DNA of 64,000 bases from Chryseotalea sp. WA131a (GCA_025370075.1 CP073016.1:4656361-4720360), one strand, 5' to 3'; shown: positions 33,250 to 42,756, numbered from the stretch's first letter. Notes: generated by a model from the sequence alone, not told the origin. Program-made: numbers and translations.

Positions 33250-33890
33250 TTTGCAAAAGGTTTTAATGAGTGCATGACAAATTCGATTATCTCATCAATG
33301 CGCTGTTCCATCACTTTGTCGAATCCCTTGTCGTCTACTTCCAAAAAGGCTTTTATGACAGGTTTTGCAGCGAATGGATAGATGCAAAGCGACATAATAT
33401 TTATAAGAAGTTGGCTTGCTTCGATTTCCCGGATTCTTTTTTCTGCGATGGCTTCTTTCACTAAGATTGAAAATCGTTTCATCACTATACTTGGCGACAT
33501 GCCCGCTTTTTGTGCGTGATGCAAAAGCCGATCAGGTGATTGTTGCAGCTCTTGCAGGATGAAAAGTGGCAAGTAGGGATTGGCGGCAGTCAATTTAATC
33601 TCGTGTGTGATCATTCCCCTGATCACTTCTTCCAACTTTTTCTCCGAAAACAAAATTTTCTCGTGCCCCGAAAAAAATTCATTTACTTTTTGTTCGAAGA
33701 TCAAATCGAACATTTTGTCTTTGCTGCGGAAGTAATAATGCAACAATGCACGGTTTATATTGGCTTCTTTTGCAATGTCGTTCATGCGAGCTGCCGCAAA
33801 GCCCTTGCGGGTAAAAACTTTTCGGGCAGCCTCCAAAATCGATTTTTCTGTCTGATTATCCCGCTTTTCTTTAATCACTTTATTTAACAA
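33246..33890 (-). CDS. TetR/AcrR-family regulator of the efflux operon
   Basis: 214 residues. An N-terminal helix-turn-helix is present (EKSILEAARKVFTRKGFAAARMNDIAKEANINRALLHYYFRSKDKMFDLIF), followed by an all-helical ligand domain. It is the first gene of the operon and overlaps the TolC gene by 4 bp. TetR proteins usually repress their own operon until a transported drug binds; that is the expected role here. No operator palindrome was identified with certainty. Confidence 0.93.
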   Translation of the reverse strand: MLNKVIKEKRDNQTEKSILEAARKVFTRKGFAAARMNDIAKEANINRALLHYYFRSKDKMFDLIFEQKVNEFFSGHEKILFSEKKLEEVIRGMITHEIKLTAANPYLPLFILQELQQSPDRLLHHAQKAGMSPSIVMKRFSILVKEAIAEKRIREIEASQLLINIMSLCIYPFAAKPVIKAFLEVDDKGFDKVMEQRIDEIIEFVMHSLKPFAK

Positions 33891-34514
33891 TTTTATTAAA
33901 CTATAACGCTAAATAATGAAAATAGATTTTGATTTCAAAATGTGTGGCTCGGTTTAAGTTTGATTGTCCAGTTAGGATAGTCGTCTCCTTAGAAAGCTGA
34001 ATGGATAAAGATTACTGAAAATATGAAGTGATTTGGGATTATAAATCTGCAAGAAAGTGGGGTTTCGTATCAAGTATCTTGTAGATTTCATATGGCCCCA
34101 AAACAAGTTTCGCAGTCACAGCTGAGTTTTATCCCAGTCTAATGCATAATTTGGGATAAAAAGATCGTTTTCAGCTTTGTCATGAGTGTTTTCTTTGGAG
34201 TCCAATCGGTTATTGCGGGTACCTGCAGTGAGCCACAGGTCGAGCGTAGAACTGGACTGTAAATCATATCCATACTGAATAGGGATCATTGATTGACTGT
34301 GGCTAGGGTGCCACCTTTCGTTCACGCTGGTCGCCAGACGTCAGGCGTCCAATAACTATGACTAAAAATTACTTTTTGACCAACGACAACTAGGGGAGGC
34401 CGCACAAACTGAAACTAATGATATTGATTTAATCAATACGAAACCAAGTGCTAGCTGCGCAGCTAGAGTTGGCAATGTTGAAATTCCTAAATTAGGATAA
34501 ACCTAAATGTTCGT
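33891..34514. other. Gene-poor region upstream of the efflux operon
   Basis: About 620 bp without a well-supported gene. A 69-codon frame at 34116-34325 (minus) shows no family features. It contains the 51-bp repeat at 34345-34395, the CAGCTAGC/GCTGCGCAGC words near 34450 and the CPBP 3'-flank repeat at 34476-34533. It looks like decayed DNA. Confidence 0.5.
34345..34395. repeat. 51-bp direct repeat, copy 1
   Basis: Shares most bases with 35041-35090, including TTACTTTTTGACCAAC and ACAACTAGGG. The two copies bracket the N-terminal CPBP fragment. Confidence 0.75.
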
Positions 34515-34558
34515 TCAAATTTGCGCTGTCGATCTCTTTATTTGCGTAATAAAAGCTG
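34476..34558. repeat. Fused junction: CPBP 3' flank joined to the mid-gene 25-mer
   Basis: 34476-34533 matches 25986-26044 and 34534-34558 matches 26403-26427 exactly. In the copy at 26 kb these two blocks are separated by 358 bp that encode the C-terminal half of the protease; here that block is deleted and the edges are fused. Confidence 0.8.
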
Positions 34559-34841
34559 TTATTGGCAAAAGGGCCGGAATTATTATCGTTACTAACAGCA
34601 GTCCATACGGTGGTATTGGCTTGAACGATGTTGGCAGAATTTGTCGGATGGGTAGTGAGAGGTACTTTTTTGAAATGTATATGGCCAGAAGTATTGAGGA
34701 ATAGTATCCAATAAAACTTGGTATCCAAGATAGCTCGGACGGAAAATAGTTAATGCTTATCAAGACCGTTGCCTTCGTCAGTACTAGAACTAGAACGGGT
34801 AAAGTCGTTAACAAAAAATTTGCTTTAAATGAAACCATCAT
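34515..34841 (-). pseudogene. N-terminal half of a CPBP (CAAX-like) membrane protease
   Basis: From M at 34841 (MMVSFKANFLL; an in-frame ATG also lies at 34889). It encodes three or four membrane helices and ends LLPITAFITQIKRSTAQI at 34515. The AFITQIK segment is exactly the point where the C-terminal fragment at 26 kb begins; after it the frame enters the repeated 3' flank and stops. Joined at AFITQIK, the halves give a normal protease of about 215 residues with FEEMFWRG. Truncation is seen directly; shared origin is inferred. Confidence 0.65.
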
Positions 34842-35040
34842 ATTTTGTATCTGTCTGCCAGTGTAAATGCGTGCCTTTCTGCAAAGCATTGCCTAAAGGT
34901 AAGAATACCTAAAGGCTTGAATATATACAATCAAATTGAATGCAAAAACTGCCCTTTTTTTGTCCGTGCGCACAAATAACCTAAAATTATGCTGTCGTGC
35001 GAAAACAAGTTGGAAGGGTTTGTGAAAACAAGTTGGTCAG

Positions 35041-35090
35041 GCGACCAACAACTACGACTAATATTACTTTTTGACCAACCACAACTAGGG
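35041..35090. repeat. 51-bp direct repeat, copy 2
   Basis: Partner of 34345-34395. It is preceded by TTGGTCAGGCGACCAA (35031-35046), an inverted repeat. The region 34890-35172 around it contains no gene. Confidence 0.75.
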
Positions 35091-35172
35091 TCATAATATA
35101 TTTAACTTATCACTAGTATCAACTATCGAAAATTGGGCAGCTTTTTTTCTTAAAGCAAAAAACCACCCCAAC

Positions 35173-35898
35173 TCAAACCCCCAACATCCCGCACGTCTTC
35201 TCTGCTGCCGCTTGCTCTGCTTTTTTCTTGTTCGGGCCAATACCTAGGCCGAACGCCTCTTCGCCAATAAAAACCTGAATAGAAAATTCTTTGTAGTTGC
35301 GGCCGCTGCTTTTTATGTCCACCGTTTCAAAGCGGATTTCTTTGCCGGCCTTCTGGCTCCACTCAATCAATTTGCTTTTGTGATTGGCCGTAGAGTTTAC
35401 AATCGTTTCTAAATTCAAATACGGCTGCACTAACTTGTCAATCACAAATTTTTTGGTTTTTAAATATCCTTTGTCAAGGTAAATGGCACCTACCAGTGCT
35501 TCCAGCGTGTTTCCTAAAATCACGTTTTGCAACATCACATTGCGGTTATCGAATTTGACAATCGCGCCAATGCCAATTTTGCGGGCAATATTGTTGAGTG
35601 ACTCGCGGTTGACAATGCGCGAGCGGATTTCAGTCAAGAAGCCTTCGTCTTTAAACGGATATTTTTTGAACAAATAATCAGCAATAGCTGCGCCTAAAAT
35701 AGCATCGCCCAAGTATTCCAATCGTTCATTTGATTCGCGAAAACCATCTGACTCTTTTGACTTTGAACTATGGAGTGTAGCTAATTTATAGAGCGATAAA
35801 TTAGAAGGCGCAAACCCAGCAATCGTTTTGACTGCCGTAATAAGCTTTTTTTCTTCCTTAGAATTAGTTTTGGGTAAGGAGGGTAGTAAATTCCACAC
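35173..35898 (-). CDS. rnc: Ribonuclease III
   Basis: 241 residues. The RNase III signature ERLEYLGDAILGAAI (residues about 61-75) and the second acidic cluster NTLEALVGAIYLD are present, and the C-terminal double-stranded RNA-binding domain begins near residue 166 (KSKLIEWSQKAGKE, ending KKKAEQAAAEKTC). It processes rRNA and mRNA duplexes. The start is 5 bp from fabF; acpP-fabF-rnc is a conserved Bacteroidota gene order. Confidence 0.96.
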   Translation of the reverse strand: MWNLLPSLPKTNSKEEKKLITAVKTIAGFAPSNLSLYKLATLHSSKSKESDGFRESNERLEYLGDAILGAAIADYLFKKYPFKDEGFLTEIRSRIVNRESLNNIARKIGIGAIVKFDNRNVMLQNVILGNTLEALVGAIYLDKGYLKTKKFVIDKLVQPYLNLETIVNSTANHKSKLIEWSQKAGKEIRFETVDIKSSGRNYKEFSIQVFIGEEAFGLGIGPNKKKAEQAAAEKTCGMLGV

Positions 35899-35903
35899 AG
35901 GAT

Positions 35904-37154
35904 TTACTCCATTTTTTTGATAATGATCGAGAAATTATGACCGCCAAAGCCAAAAGTGTTGCTCAGCGCAATCTTCACTTCTTTTTTTTGTGCTTTGTTA
36001 AAGGTCATGTTCAACCGTGGGTCTAGGCCATCATCATCGGTAAAGTGATTGATGGTAGGCGGCACAATGCCCTCGTTGATGGCCAACAAACAGGCCAATG
36101 CTTCAATAGCACCCGCAGCACCCAACAAATGGCCGGTCATTGATTTGGTTGAGCTGATGTTCATTTTGTAGGCATCTTCGCCAAACACTTTTTGAATGGC
36201 TTTTATTTCGCCCAAGTCGCCCAAGGGGGTAGAGGTGCCGTGTGTGTTAATGTAATCTACTTCAGAAGTTCTAATACCCGCTTCTTCAAGCGCATACTCC
36301 ATTACTTTGGTGATTCCTGCTCCTTCGGGGTGAGGTGCGGTAATGTGGTAGGCATCGGCAGACATGCCACCGCCAATAATTTCTCCGTAAATTTTCGCAC
36401 CACGTCTTTTGGCATGTTCGTATTCTTCAATGATCAAGGCACCCGCTCCTTCGCCCAACACAAAGCCATCGCGGTCTTTATCGTAAGGTCGAGAAGCTGT
36501 TTCAGGCGAATCGTTTCTTTCGGATAATGCTTTTAACGCATTGAAACCACCAACACCAGCAATGCAAACGGCCGCTTCGGACCCCCCTGAAACAATCACA
36601 TCTGCTTTGCCCAAGCGGATGTAGGTAAAGGCATCGTAAATGGCATTGGTAGAAGAGGCACAGGCCGAAACCGTAACAAAATTAGGGCCTCTAAATCCAT
36701 ACTTGATAGAAATATGTCCAGCGCTTAAGTCAGGAATCATTTTTGGGATGAAGAAGGGGTTGAAGCGTGGAGTGCCATCGCCACGGCCAAAGGCCAAAAC
36801 CTCTTCTTGAAAGGTGAAAAGTCCACCAATGCCCGAACCCCAAATCACACCCACGCGATCTAAGTTTATTTTGGTTAGGTCAAGCTTTGAATCGATAACG
36901 GCTTCATCTGCCGCTACCATGGCATACTGCGAAAACGGATCCAACTTTCTGGCTTCTTTTTTATCCATAAAGTTGCCCGCGTCAAATCCTTTTACTTCAC
37001 AAGCAAATTTTGTTTTGAATAAAGTGGTGTCAAACTTGGTGATAGGAGCTGCGCCACTTTTTCCTTGGCGAAGACCTTCCCAATATTCTGGAAGTGTGTT
37101 TCCGATGGGGGTGAGTGCACCCGCCCCTGTGATAACAACCCTTTTCAAATTCAT
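35904..37154 (-). CDS. fabF: 3-oxoacyl-[acyl-carrier-protein] synthase II
   Basis: 416 residues from the ATG at 37154 (MNLKRVVITGAGALTPIG). The Cys-His-His triad is visible in TVSACASSTNA, NTHGTSTPLGD and SSTKSMTGHLLGAAG. It elongates acyl-ACP in fatty acid synthesis, using the carrier protein encoded just upstream. An earlier TTG-type frame start is unnecessary. Confidence 0.96.
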   Translation of the reverse strand: MNLKRVVITGAGALTPIGNTLPEYWEGLRQGKSGAAPITKFDTTLFKTKFACEVKGFDAGNFMDKKEARKLDPFSQYAMVAADEAVIDSKLDLTKINLDRVGVIWGSGIGGLFTFQEEVLAFGRGDGTPRFNPFFIPKMIPDLSAGHISIKYGFRGPNFVTVSACASSTNAIYDAFTYIRLGKADVIVSGGSEAAVCIAGVGGFNALKALSERNDSPETASRPYDKDRDGFVLGEGAGALIIEEYEHAKRRGAKIYGEIIGGGMSADAYHITAPHPEGAGITKVMEYALEEAGIRTSEVDYINTHGTSTPLGDLGEIKAIQKVFGEDAYKMNISSTKSMTGHLLGAAGAIEALACLLAINEGIVPPTINHFTDDDGLDPRLNMTFNKAQKKEVKIALSNTFGFGGHNFSIIIKKME

Positions 37155-37333
37155 GAGGTAATAATTGTTTTTTTTAGTGGTCACCTGAAATGGCCTTAAT
37201 AACATTTCGTTCAATCAATGGCCATTTCGTAATAACTTACTTTTATAAAACATAGAAAGGGCGCAATAAACCTATTGACACCCTTTTTTGTGACTTTACT
37301 AAGCCAATATGGCTTGCCGTGGTAAAGTGTAAA

Positions 37334-37573
37334 TTATTTCTTGGCGTTTTCTTCCAAATAAGAAATTGCCTGACCAACGGTTGCGATGTTTTCAGCCTGA
37401 TCGTCTGGAATGGAAATATTGAACTCCTTTTCAAACTCCATGATAAGTTCTACGGTATCCAACGAATCGGCTCCCAAATCATTGGTAAAGCTTGCTTCTG
37501 GAGTCACCTCAGATTCCTCAACACCTAGTTTGTCGATGATGATTTGTTTTACTTTTTGTGCGATTTCAGACAT
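37334..37573 (-). CDS. acpP: Acyl carrier protein
   Basis: 79 residues. The 4'-phosphopantetheine attachment site is Ser37 in LGADSLDTVEL; surrounding acidic helix II (EFEKEFNISIPDDQ) is standard. It carries the growing fatty acid and is used by FabF from the next gene, 179 bp downstream. The promoter lies about 30 bp upstream. Confidence 0.97.
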   Translation of the reverse strand: MSEIAQKVKQIIIDKLGVEESEVTPEASFTNDLGADSLDTVELIMEFEKEFNISIPDDQAENIATVGQAISYLEENAKK

Positions 37574-37605
37574 GATTATAAAGTTTAAGATTCAAAAATC
37601 AGGTG

Positions 37606-37637
37606 CAAATAAAGAGATTTAGTGCAATATTGGCAAA
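37606..37637 (-). promoter_or_regulatory. Probable promoter of acpP
   Basis: On the minus strand TTTATTTG (37613-37606, 7 of 8 to TAnnTTTG) is preceded by TTTG (37637-37634) with a 20-bp gap, the standard -33/-7 spacing in Bacteroidota. Leader to the ATG is about 30 bases. Confidence 0.45.
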
Positions 37638-37682
37638 CTTTTACGCGTTCCATCCGCCTGAAGGTCTTCCAGAAACCGATTC

Positions 37683-38105
37683 ATGAAGAAAAAACGCCTT
37701 GAAATTGATTATTCTTATGATTTTGAGCTTTTAGGAATAATTTCGACCATAAAGGGCTATAAGCTGGCGTGGGAAATCAACCAACTGTTTGAATTGCAAT
37801 TGGTGCGGCAGCCTGATCTAAAATTTGTGGATAAGAAAAACAACAATTACCATTTGGCTAACTTCCTGCATCAGTCAGAGTCGCTCACCATCCGCTTGTT
37901 TAAGAACAAACCCTTGGAAGAGGAGGCACAAAGCGCCTATCTGGTACCCGAATTTCAGCATTACGACTACATAATGATGGTACAAACAGACAATGAAACC
38001 AAAAGCAAACGATTGCAGGAAGTCTTGCGTGGTATTCCTTCCGTTGAATGGGTTGCTTTCATACCTTTGGCGTCTTTGAAATCAAAAGACAACTTTATTT
38101 TTTAA
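37683..38105 (+). CDS. IPExxxVDY-family protein
   Basis: 140 residues, MKKKRLEIDYSYDFELLGI at the start and a C-terminal IPSVEWVAFIPL that corresponds to the family's IPExxxVDY motif. The family is confined to Bacteroidota and typically sits next to pyruvate kinase, as here (5 bp to the pyk ATG). Function is unknown. Divergent from acpP. Confidence 0.9.
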   Translation: MKKKRLEIDYSYDFELLGIISTIKGYKLAWEINQLFELQLVRQPDLKFVDKKNNNYHLANFLHQSESLTIRLFKNKPLEEEAQSAYLVPEFQHYDYIMMVQTDNETKSKRLQEVLRGIPSVEWVAFIPLASLKSKDNFIF

Positions 38106-38110
38106 TTTAC

Positions 38111-39538
38111 ATGGAACGAATTTCGTACAACCGCACAAAAATTGTGGCCACTGTTGGCCCTGCCTCCAACAACAAAGAAATGCTACACGCGCTGATCAAA
38201 GAGGGCGTAGACGTATTTCGGTTAAATTTTTCGCACGGCAAACACGAAGATCACTTAAAGGTAATCAACTATGTGCGCGAGTTGAACAAAGAAATGGGCA
38301 CCAATGTGGCTTTGCTGCAAGATTTGCAAGGCCCCAAAATCCGTGTAAACGAAATGCAGCCTGGCATTGAACTGGTGCCTGGGCAAGAATTAATTATTAC
38401 TACCCGCGAGGTGTTGGGTAATAATGAATTGGTCAGCACCTCTTATGAAGGATTGCCCCGCGATGTAAAGAAGGGCGACATGATTTTGATTGATGATGGC
38501 AAAATTGAGTTGAAAGTGGTGGAGGTGCGTGATATTGATGTGGTATGCCGCGTAATTTATGGTGGACCACTAAAGCCGCGCAAGGGAATTAACCTTCCAT
38601 TCTCAAAAGTTTCTGCACCTTCTCTTACCGAGAAAGATTATGAAGATTTGGAGTTTGGTCTGAAAAACAATATCGATTGGGTGGCCTTATCGTTTGTGCG
38701 CAAAGCAACCGATATTGAAATCTTGCGCGAAGTAATCAACCGACATAAATCGGCTACACGCATAGTTGCAAAAATTGAAAAGCCCGAAGCTCTTGAAAAT
38801 ATTGATTCCATCATTGCTGCAACCGATGCGGTAATGGTGGCCCGTGGCGATTTGGGGGTTGAGATTTGGATGGAAGAAGTGCCGATGGTGCAAAAAATGT
38901 TAGTAGAAAAATGCAACAAGGCCGCCAAACCTGTGATTGTAGCCACCCAAATGATGGAGAGCATGATCGAGAACCCGCGACCCACCCGCGCGGAAACCAA
39001 TGACGTGGCCAATGCAGTGATGGACGGTGCCGATGCTCTGATGTTATCAGCCGAAACAGCCGCAGGTAAATATCCGATCGAAGTAATCCGAAGCATGGTT
39101 CGCACTATTGGTTCAGTAGAAAAGCAAGGAAAGATATTTTACAGATTTAGAGAACCAGAGAAAAATACCCCTACTTTTTTTGCTGACAGTTTGATCTTGA
39201 CTGCTTGCAAACTGGCGAAAGATGTAAATGCCAAAGCCATTGTGGGTATGACCCAATTGGGTTACAGTGCCTACAAAGCTTCTTCGCACCGCCCCGATGC
39301 CAACATATTTGCCTTTACAAGCAACGCCTCCATTATCAACACTATGAATTTGGTTTGGGCAACCCGCGCTTATCATTACGACAAAGCCGCTTCTACCGAT
39401 GCCACCATTGCCGATGTAGAGGAAATTTTAAAGCGCGATGGTCACGTCAAGAAAGGCGACATCTTCATTGTATTGGCGAGCATGCCCATTCAAGAACGCG
39501 GACGGACGAATACTATTAAAGTGCACGAGGTGCAATAA
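38111..39538 (+). CDS. pyk: Pyruvate kinase
   Basis: 475 residues from the ATG at 38111 (MERISYNRTKIVATVGPASNN). Typical motifs: FRLNFSHGKHEDH, DLQGPKIR, the KIEKPEAL substrate-lysine segment, MVARGDLGVE and MMESMIENPRPTRAE (activation-loop). It makes pyruvate and ATP from phosphoenolpyruvate. It is translated just after the IPExxxVDY gene. After it, 39539-39689 holds no clear gene. Confidence 0.97.
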   Translation: MERISYNRTKIVATVGPASNNKEMLHALIKEGVDVFRLNFSHGKHEDHLKVINYVRELNKEMGTNVALLQDLQGPKIRVNEMQPGIELVPGQELIITTREVLGNNELVSTSYEGLPRDVKKGDMILIDDGKIELKVVEVRDIDVVCRVIYGGPLKPRKGINLPFSKVSAPSLTEKDYEDLEFGLKNNIDWVALSFVRKATDIEILREVINRHKSATRIVAKIEKPEALENIDSIIAATDAVMVARGDLGVEIWMEEVPMVQKMLVEKCNKAAKPVIVATQMMESMIENPRPTRAETNDVANAVMDGADALMLSAETAAGKYPIEVIRSMVRTIGSVEKQGKIFYRFREPEKNTPTFFADSLILTACKLAKDVNAKAIVGMTQLGYSAYKASSHRPDANIFAFTSNASIINTMNLVWATRAYHYDKAASTDATIADVEEILKRDGHVKKGDIFIVLASMPIQERGRTNTIKVHEVQ

Positions 39539-39689
39539 TTTGGTTAGTAGTCCATTGGTAAGTGTCAACAAATCTCATTACTTCATTTCATAGAGATGAA
39601 AACAATCGAGGTTTTGGATTTTTTAAATCCGCTTGAGAAAGAAGATTTTGGGAAGGGGGTACTCATCTGAAAATAGGCTACCACCTCCG

Positions 39690-40559
39690 CTACTTCTTCA
39701 CAAACTGCCCGATGTAAAGAGCAATCATTACCAACACAGCACCAACAGCAGTGTGGATGGTGAATGGTTCATGAAGCAAAAACGTGGCGTACGTAAACCC
39801 GAATACAGGGCAAAGAAAAAGCCACAAGGAGGCACGTACGGCATCGTCTTTTAAAAGACGTAGCCAAAGTTGAACAGCTAAAATAGAAACCGGTACAATC
39901 AACCAAAGCAATGCCAACCAAAAGCGCGTGTCAAACACATTGCCTTGGCGATGCAGAACAAATGCAAAAGGGAGTAACATCAGTCCGCCCATAAAAACCT
40001 GCCAGCCGTTAATCGTCATGCGCGGCAGTTGCCATTTTACGGAAGCGTAATAAACCGAGCCGATAGAATACATGAGCATGCAGAGCACGATCAGCAACAC
40101 TCCGCCTACCGTACTATGCCCCGTTTGTAGCAATGGAAATGTGGCAATGCCCACACCCACCATACCCAGCAGAATACTCAGCCACTCGCGCATTGCTACA
40201 TTGCGTTTCATGATGATGGCCGAAAGAATACTGATCATTAATGGATTGAGTGCGATTGCCATGGTAGTAATACCAGCCGCCACATACTTGAGTGCCAAAA
40301 TAAAAATGCCAAGGTATAACGCTGTGTTGAATGCCCCGAAGACCGCTATTTGCCACCATTCTTTTCCACGTGGAAGGGAATGACGCAATACTACGTGTGC
40401 CGCAAAGAGCAATAGCGCACCCGCCATTAAAAATCGAATGGTAAAAAAAGTGAGCGGCTCCACCGACATCAATCCAAACTTGCCAGCTGTGGAAGCAGAA
40501 GCCCAAAGAAGCGCGAAGGCGATTCCCGCGAGGATGTATTTGAGTTGAAGGGTTTTCAC
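39690..40559 (-). CDS. EamA/DMT-family transporter
   Basis: 289 residues with ten predicted membrane helices in two EamA repeats (for example ILAGIAFALLWASASTAGKFGL and VFMGGLMLLPFAFVL). Transporters of this family export amino acids or other metabolites or take up cofactors. The substrate cannot be told. It is transcribed alone toward pyk. Upstream lies a word-repeat tract (40571-40650) before metG. Confidence 0.88.
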   Translation of the reverse strand: MKTLQLKYILAGIAFALLWASASTAGKFGLMSVEPLTFFTIRFLMAGALLLFAAHVVLRHSLPRGKEWWQIAVFGAFNTALYLGIFILALKYVAAGITTMAIALNPLMISILSAIIMKRNVAMREWLSILLGMVGVGIATFPLLQTGHSTVGGVLLIVLCMLMYSIGSVYYASVKWQLPRMTINGWQVFMGGLMLLPFAFVLHRQGNVFDTRFWLALLWLIVPVSILAVQLWLRLLKDDAVRASLWLFLCPVFGFTYATFLLHEPFTIHTAVGAVLVMIALYIGQFVKK

Positions 40560-40647
40560 GGAATAGAAGTTAGAAAATAGGATTTAGTAATTAGGAGATT
40601 GAATACCGATTGCTGGTTACCACTTATCAACCACCACTCACCACTTA

Positions 40648-42756
40648 CTAACTAACTGTAGACCCCGCACTCACCACTTCATTTGGTTGCAGCAACCGAA
40701 GTTTACCATCTTTGTCAGCGGCCATCAAAATCATCCCTTGCGAATCCACACCCATAATTTTTCGAGGAGCGAGGTTGATCAAAATGGTTACTTGCTTGCC
40801 CACGATTTCTTCCGGTGAAAAATGTTCTGCAATGCCACTCATCACGGTGCGCTTATCAATGCCTGTATCGACTTGGAGCTTCAATAACTTTTTTGATTTC
40901 TCTACCCGTTCTGCTTTCAGAATGGTACCGATACGGATATCCATTTTTTGAAAATCGTCAAAACTGATTTCTGCTTTGGCAGGATCAGCTGGTTGATTGG
41001 CAAGTTCTATTGCTTTCTTTGAATCGTTTAATTTTTGAAGTTGCTTTGCAATTACATCATCCTCTATTTTTTCGAACAGCAATTCAGGTTCACCAAATCC
41101 ATGCCCTACTTTTAGCAAATCGTATCGTCCCGCTTGTTGCCAATCCAATACTTCTGAAATGGCCAGCATCTTTTTCAACTTTGCAGAAGTAAATGGAAGA
41201 AACGGTTCGCACACGATGACCAAGCTAGCTGAAATCTGGATAGCAATATTTAAAATAGTGCCCACTTGCTGCATATCTGTTTTTGCCAGTTTCCATGGTT
41301 CGGTTTCTGCCAGATACTTGTTACCTAATCGAGCCAAGTCCATGAGGGTAGCCGTGGCTTCTCGAAGACGATATTGTTCGATGGACGATCCGATTTTGGC
41401 CGGGAATTCTTTTAAGTCGGCTAAAACTTTTTTGTCCAAGTCGGTCAACACCCCAAGTGATGGCACTTGGTTGTTAAAGTATTTTTGGGTGAGCACCAAG
41501 GCACGATTCACAAAGTTTCCAAAGATGGCCACCAACTCGTTGTTGTTCTTAGCCTGAAAATCTTTCCATGTAAACTCACTGTCTTTGGTTTCAGGCAAGT
41601 TGGTGAGCAACGCATAGCGCAGCACATCCGGCTTGTTGGGAAAGTCAGCCAGGTACTCATGCATTTCAATCGACCAGCCGCGGCTAGTGCTCATCTTGTC
41701 GCCCTCCAAGTTCATGAACTCGTTGGCCGGTACGTTATCTGGTACAATGTATTCGCCAGTGGCATGTAACATGATGGGGAAGATGATGCAGTGGAATACG
41801 ATGTTGTCTTTACCCACAAAGTGCAACAGCTTCGTTTCTTTGTCTTGCCAATACTTTTTCCAGTCGGTTTTTTCGGTTTTCCCAAAATCGCGCTGTGGAG
41901 TAGCAAATTCCTTTTTGCCTGAACTTAATTCTTCAAACAATGCGCGGGTTGCTGAGATGTAACCAATGGGTGCATCAAACCATACATACAATACTTTCCC
42001 TTCCGCATCGGGCAATGGAACTTTAATTCCCCAATCCAAGTCGCGTGTCATGGCGCGAGGTTGCAACCCGGCATCGATCCACGATTTGCATTGGCCATAC
42101 ACGTTTGTTTTCCAATCGTCTTTGTGCGATTTCAAAATCCAATCGGTCAGCCACCCTTCATAGTTTTGCAAAGGCAAGTACCAATGCTTGGTAGCTTTTA
42201 GGATGGGCGGGTTGCCCGATAGGGTAGAGCGAGGGTTGATCAACTCGCGCGGACTTAGTGTAGAGCCACACTTCTCGCATTGATCACCATACGCGTTGGG
42301 GTTGCCGCATTTAGGGCATGTGCCCATGATGTAACGGTCTGCCAAAAAAGTATTGGCCGTAACATCAAAATATTGCTCCGATGTTTCTTCCGTCAGCAGC
42401 CCTTTGTCATACAAGGTTTTAAAAATCTTTTGCGAAGTCTGGTGGTGTAGCTGGTTGCTGGTGCGGTGGTAAATATCGAATGACATGCCCAACCTTTCAA
42501 AGCAATCGCGGATGAGCGTATGGTACTTGTCAATAATTGCTTGCGGAGTAGTTTTTTCTTTTAATGCTTGGTTGGGGATGGCCGTGCCGTGTTCATCGCT
42601 CCCACATACAAACACCACATCTTTTTTGATGGATCGCAAATAGCGCACGTACACATCAGATGGGATGTAAGCGCCTGCTAGGTGACCAATATGTTTGGGG
42701 CCATTGGCGTACGGCAAGGCGGCCGTTACCATGTATCGTTTTGGTGCTGCGTTCAT
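40648..42756 (-). CDS. metG: Methionyl-tRNA synthetase
   Basis: 702 residues from the ATG at 42756 (MNAAPKRYMVTAALPYANG). Class I signatures HIGH-like PKHIGHLAG and KMSTS (GDKMSTSRG), a zinc knuckle CPKCGNPNAYGDQCEKCG, and a C-terminal Trbp111-like tRNA-binding domain (MDIRIGTILKAERVEKSKKLL). It charges tRNA-Met. The long form with the fused C-terminal dimerisation domain is common in Bacteroidota. Confidence 0.97.
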   Translation of the reverse strand: MNAAPKRYMVTAALPYANGPKHIGHLAGAYIPSDVYVRYLRSIKKDVVFVCGSDEHGTAIPNQALKEKTTPQAIIDKYHTLIRDCFERLGMSFDIYHRTSNQLHHQTSQKIFKTLYDKGLLTEETSEQYFDVTANTFLADRYIMGTCPKCGNPNAYGDQCEKCGSTLSPRELINPRSTLSGNPPILKATKHWYLPLQNYEGWLTDWILKSHKDDWKTNVYGQCKSWIDAGLQPRAMTRDLDWGIKVPLPDAEGKVLYVWFDAPIGYISATRALFEELSSGKKEFATPQRDFGKTEKTDWKKYWQDKETKLLHFVGKDNIVFHCIIFPIMLHATGEYIVPDNVPANEFMNLEGDKMSTSRGWSIEMHEYLADFPNKPDVLRYALLTNLPETKDSEFTWKDFQAKNNNELVAIFGNFVNRALVLTQKYFNNQVPSLGVLTDLDKKVLADLKEFPAKIGSSIEQYRLREATATLMDLARLGNKYLAETEPWKLAKTDMQQVGTILNIAIQISASLVIVCEPFLPFTSAKLKKMLAISEVLDWQQAGRYDLLKVGHGFGEPELLFEKIEDDVIAKQLQKLNDSKKAIELANQPADPAKAEISFDDFQKMDIRIGTILKAERVEKSKKLLKLQVDTGIDKRTVMSGIAEHFSPEEIVGKQVTILINLAPRKIMGVDSQGMILMAADKDGKLRLLQPNEVVSAGSTVS

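Noticed and set aside
34116..34325. 69-codon minus-strand frame MNERWHPSHSQSM...
   Set aside because: No recognisable family, no promoter and low-complexity surroundings with repeats; probably chance in decayed DNA.
39597..39671. 24-codon frame MKTIEVLDFLNPLEKEDFG after pyk
   Set aside because: Clean start and stop but very short, with no other evidence; left out of the gene list.
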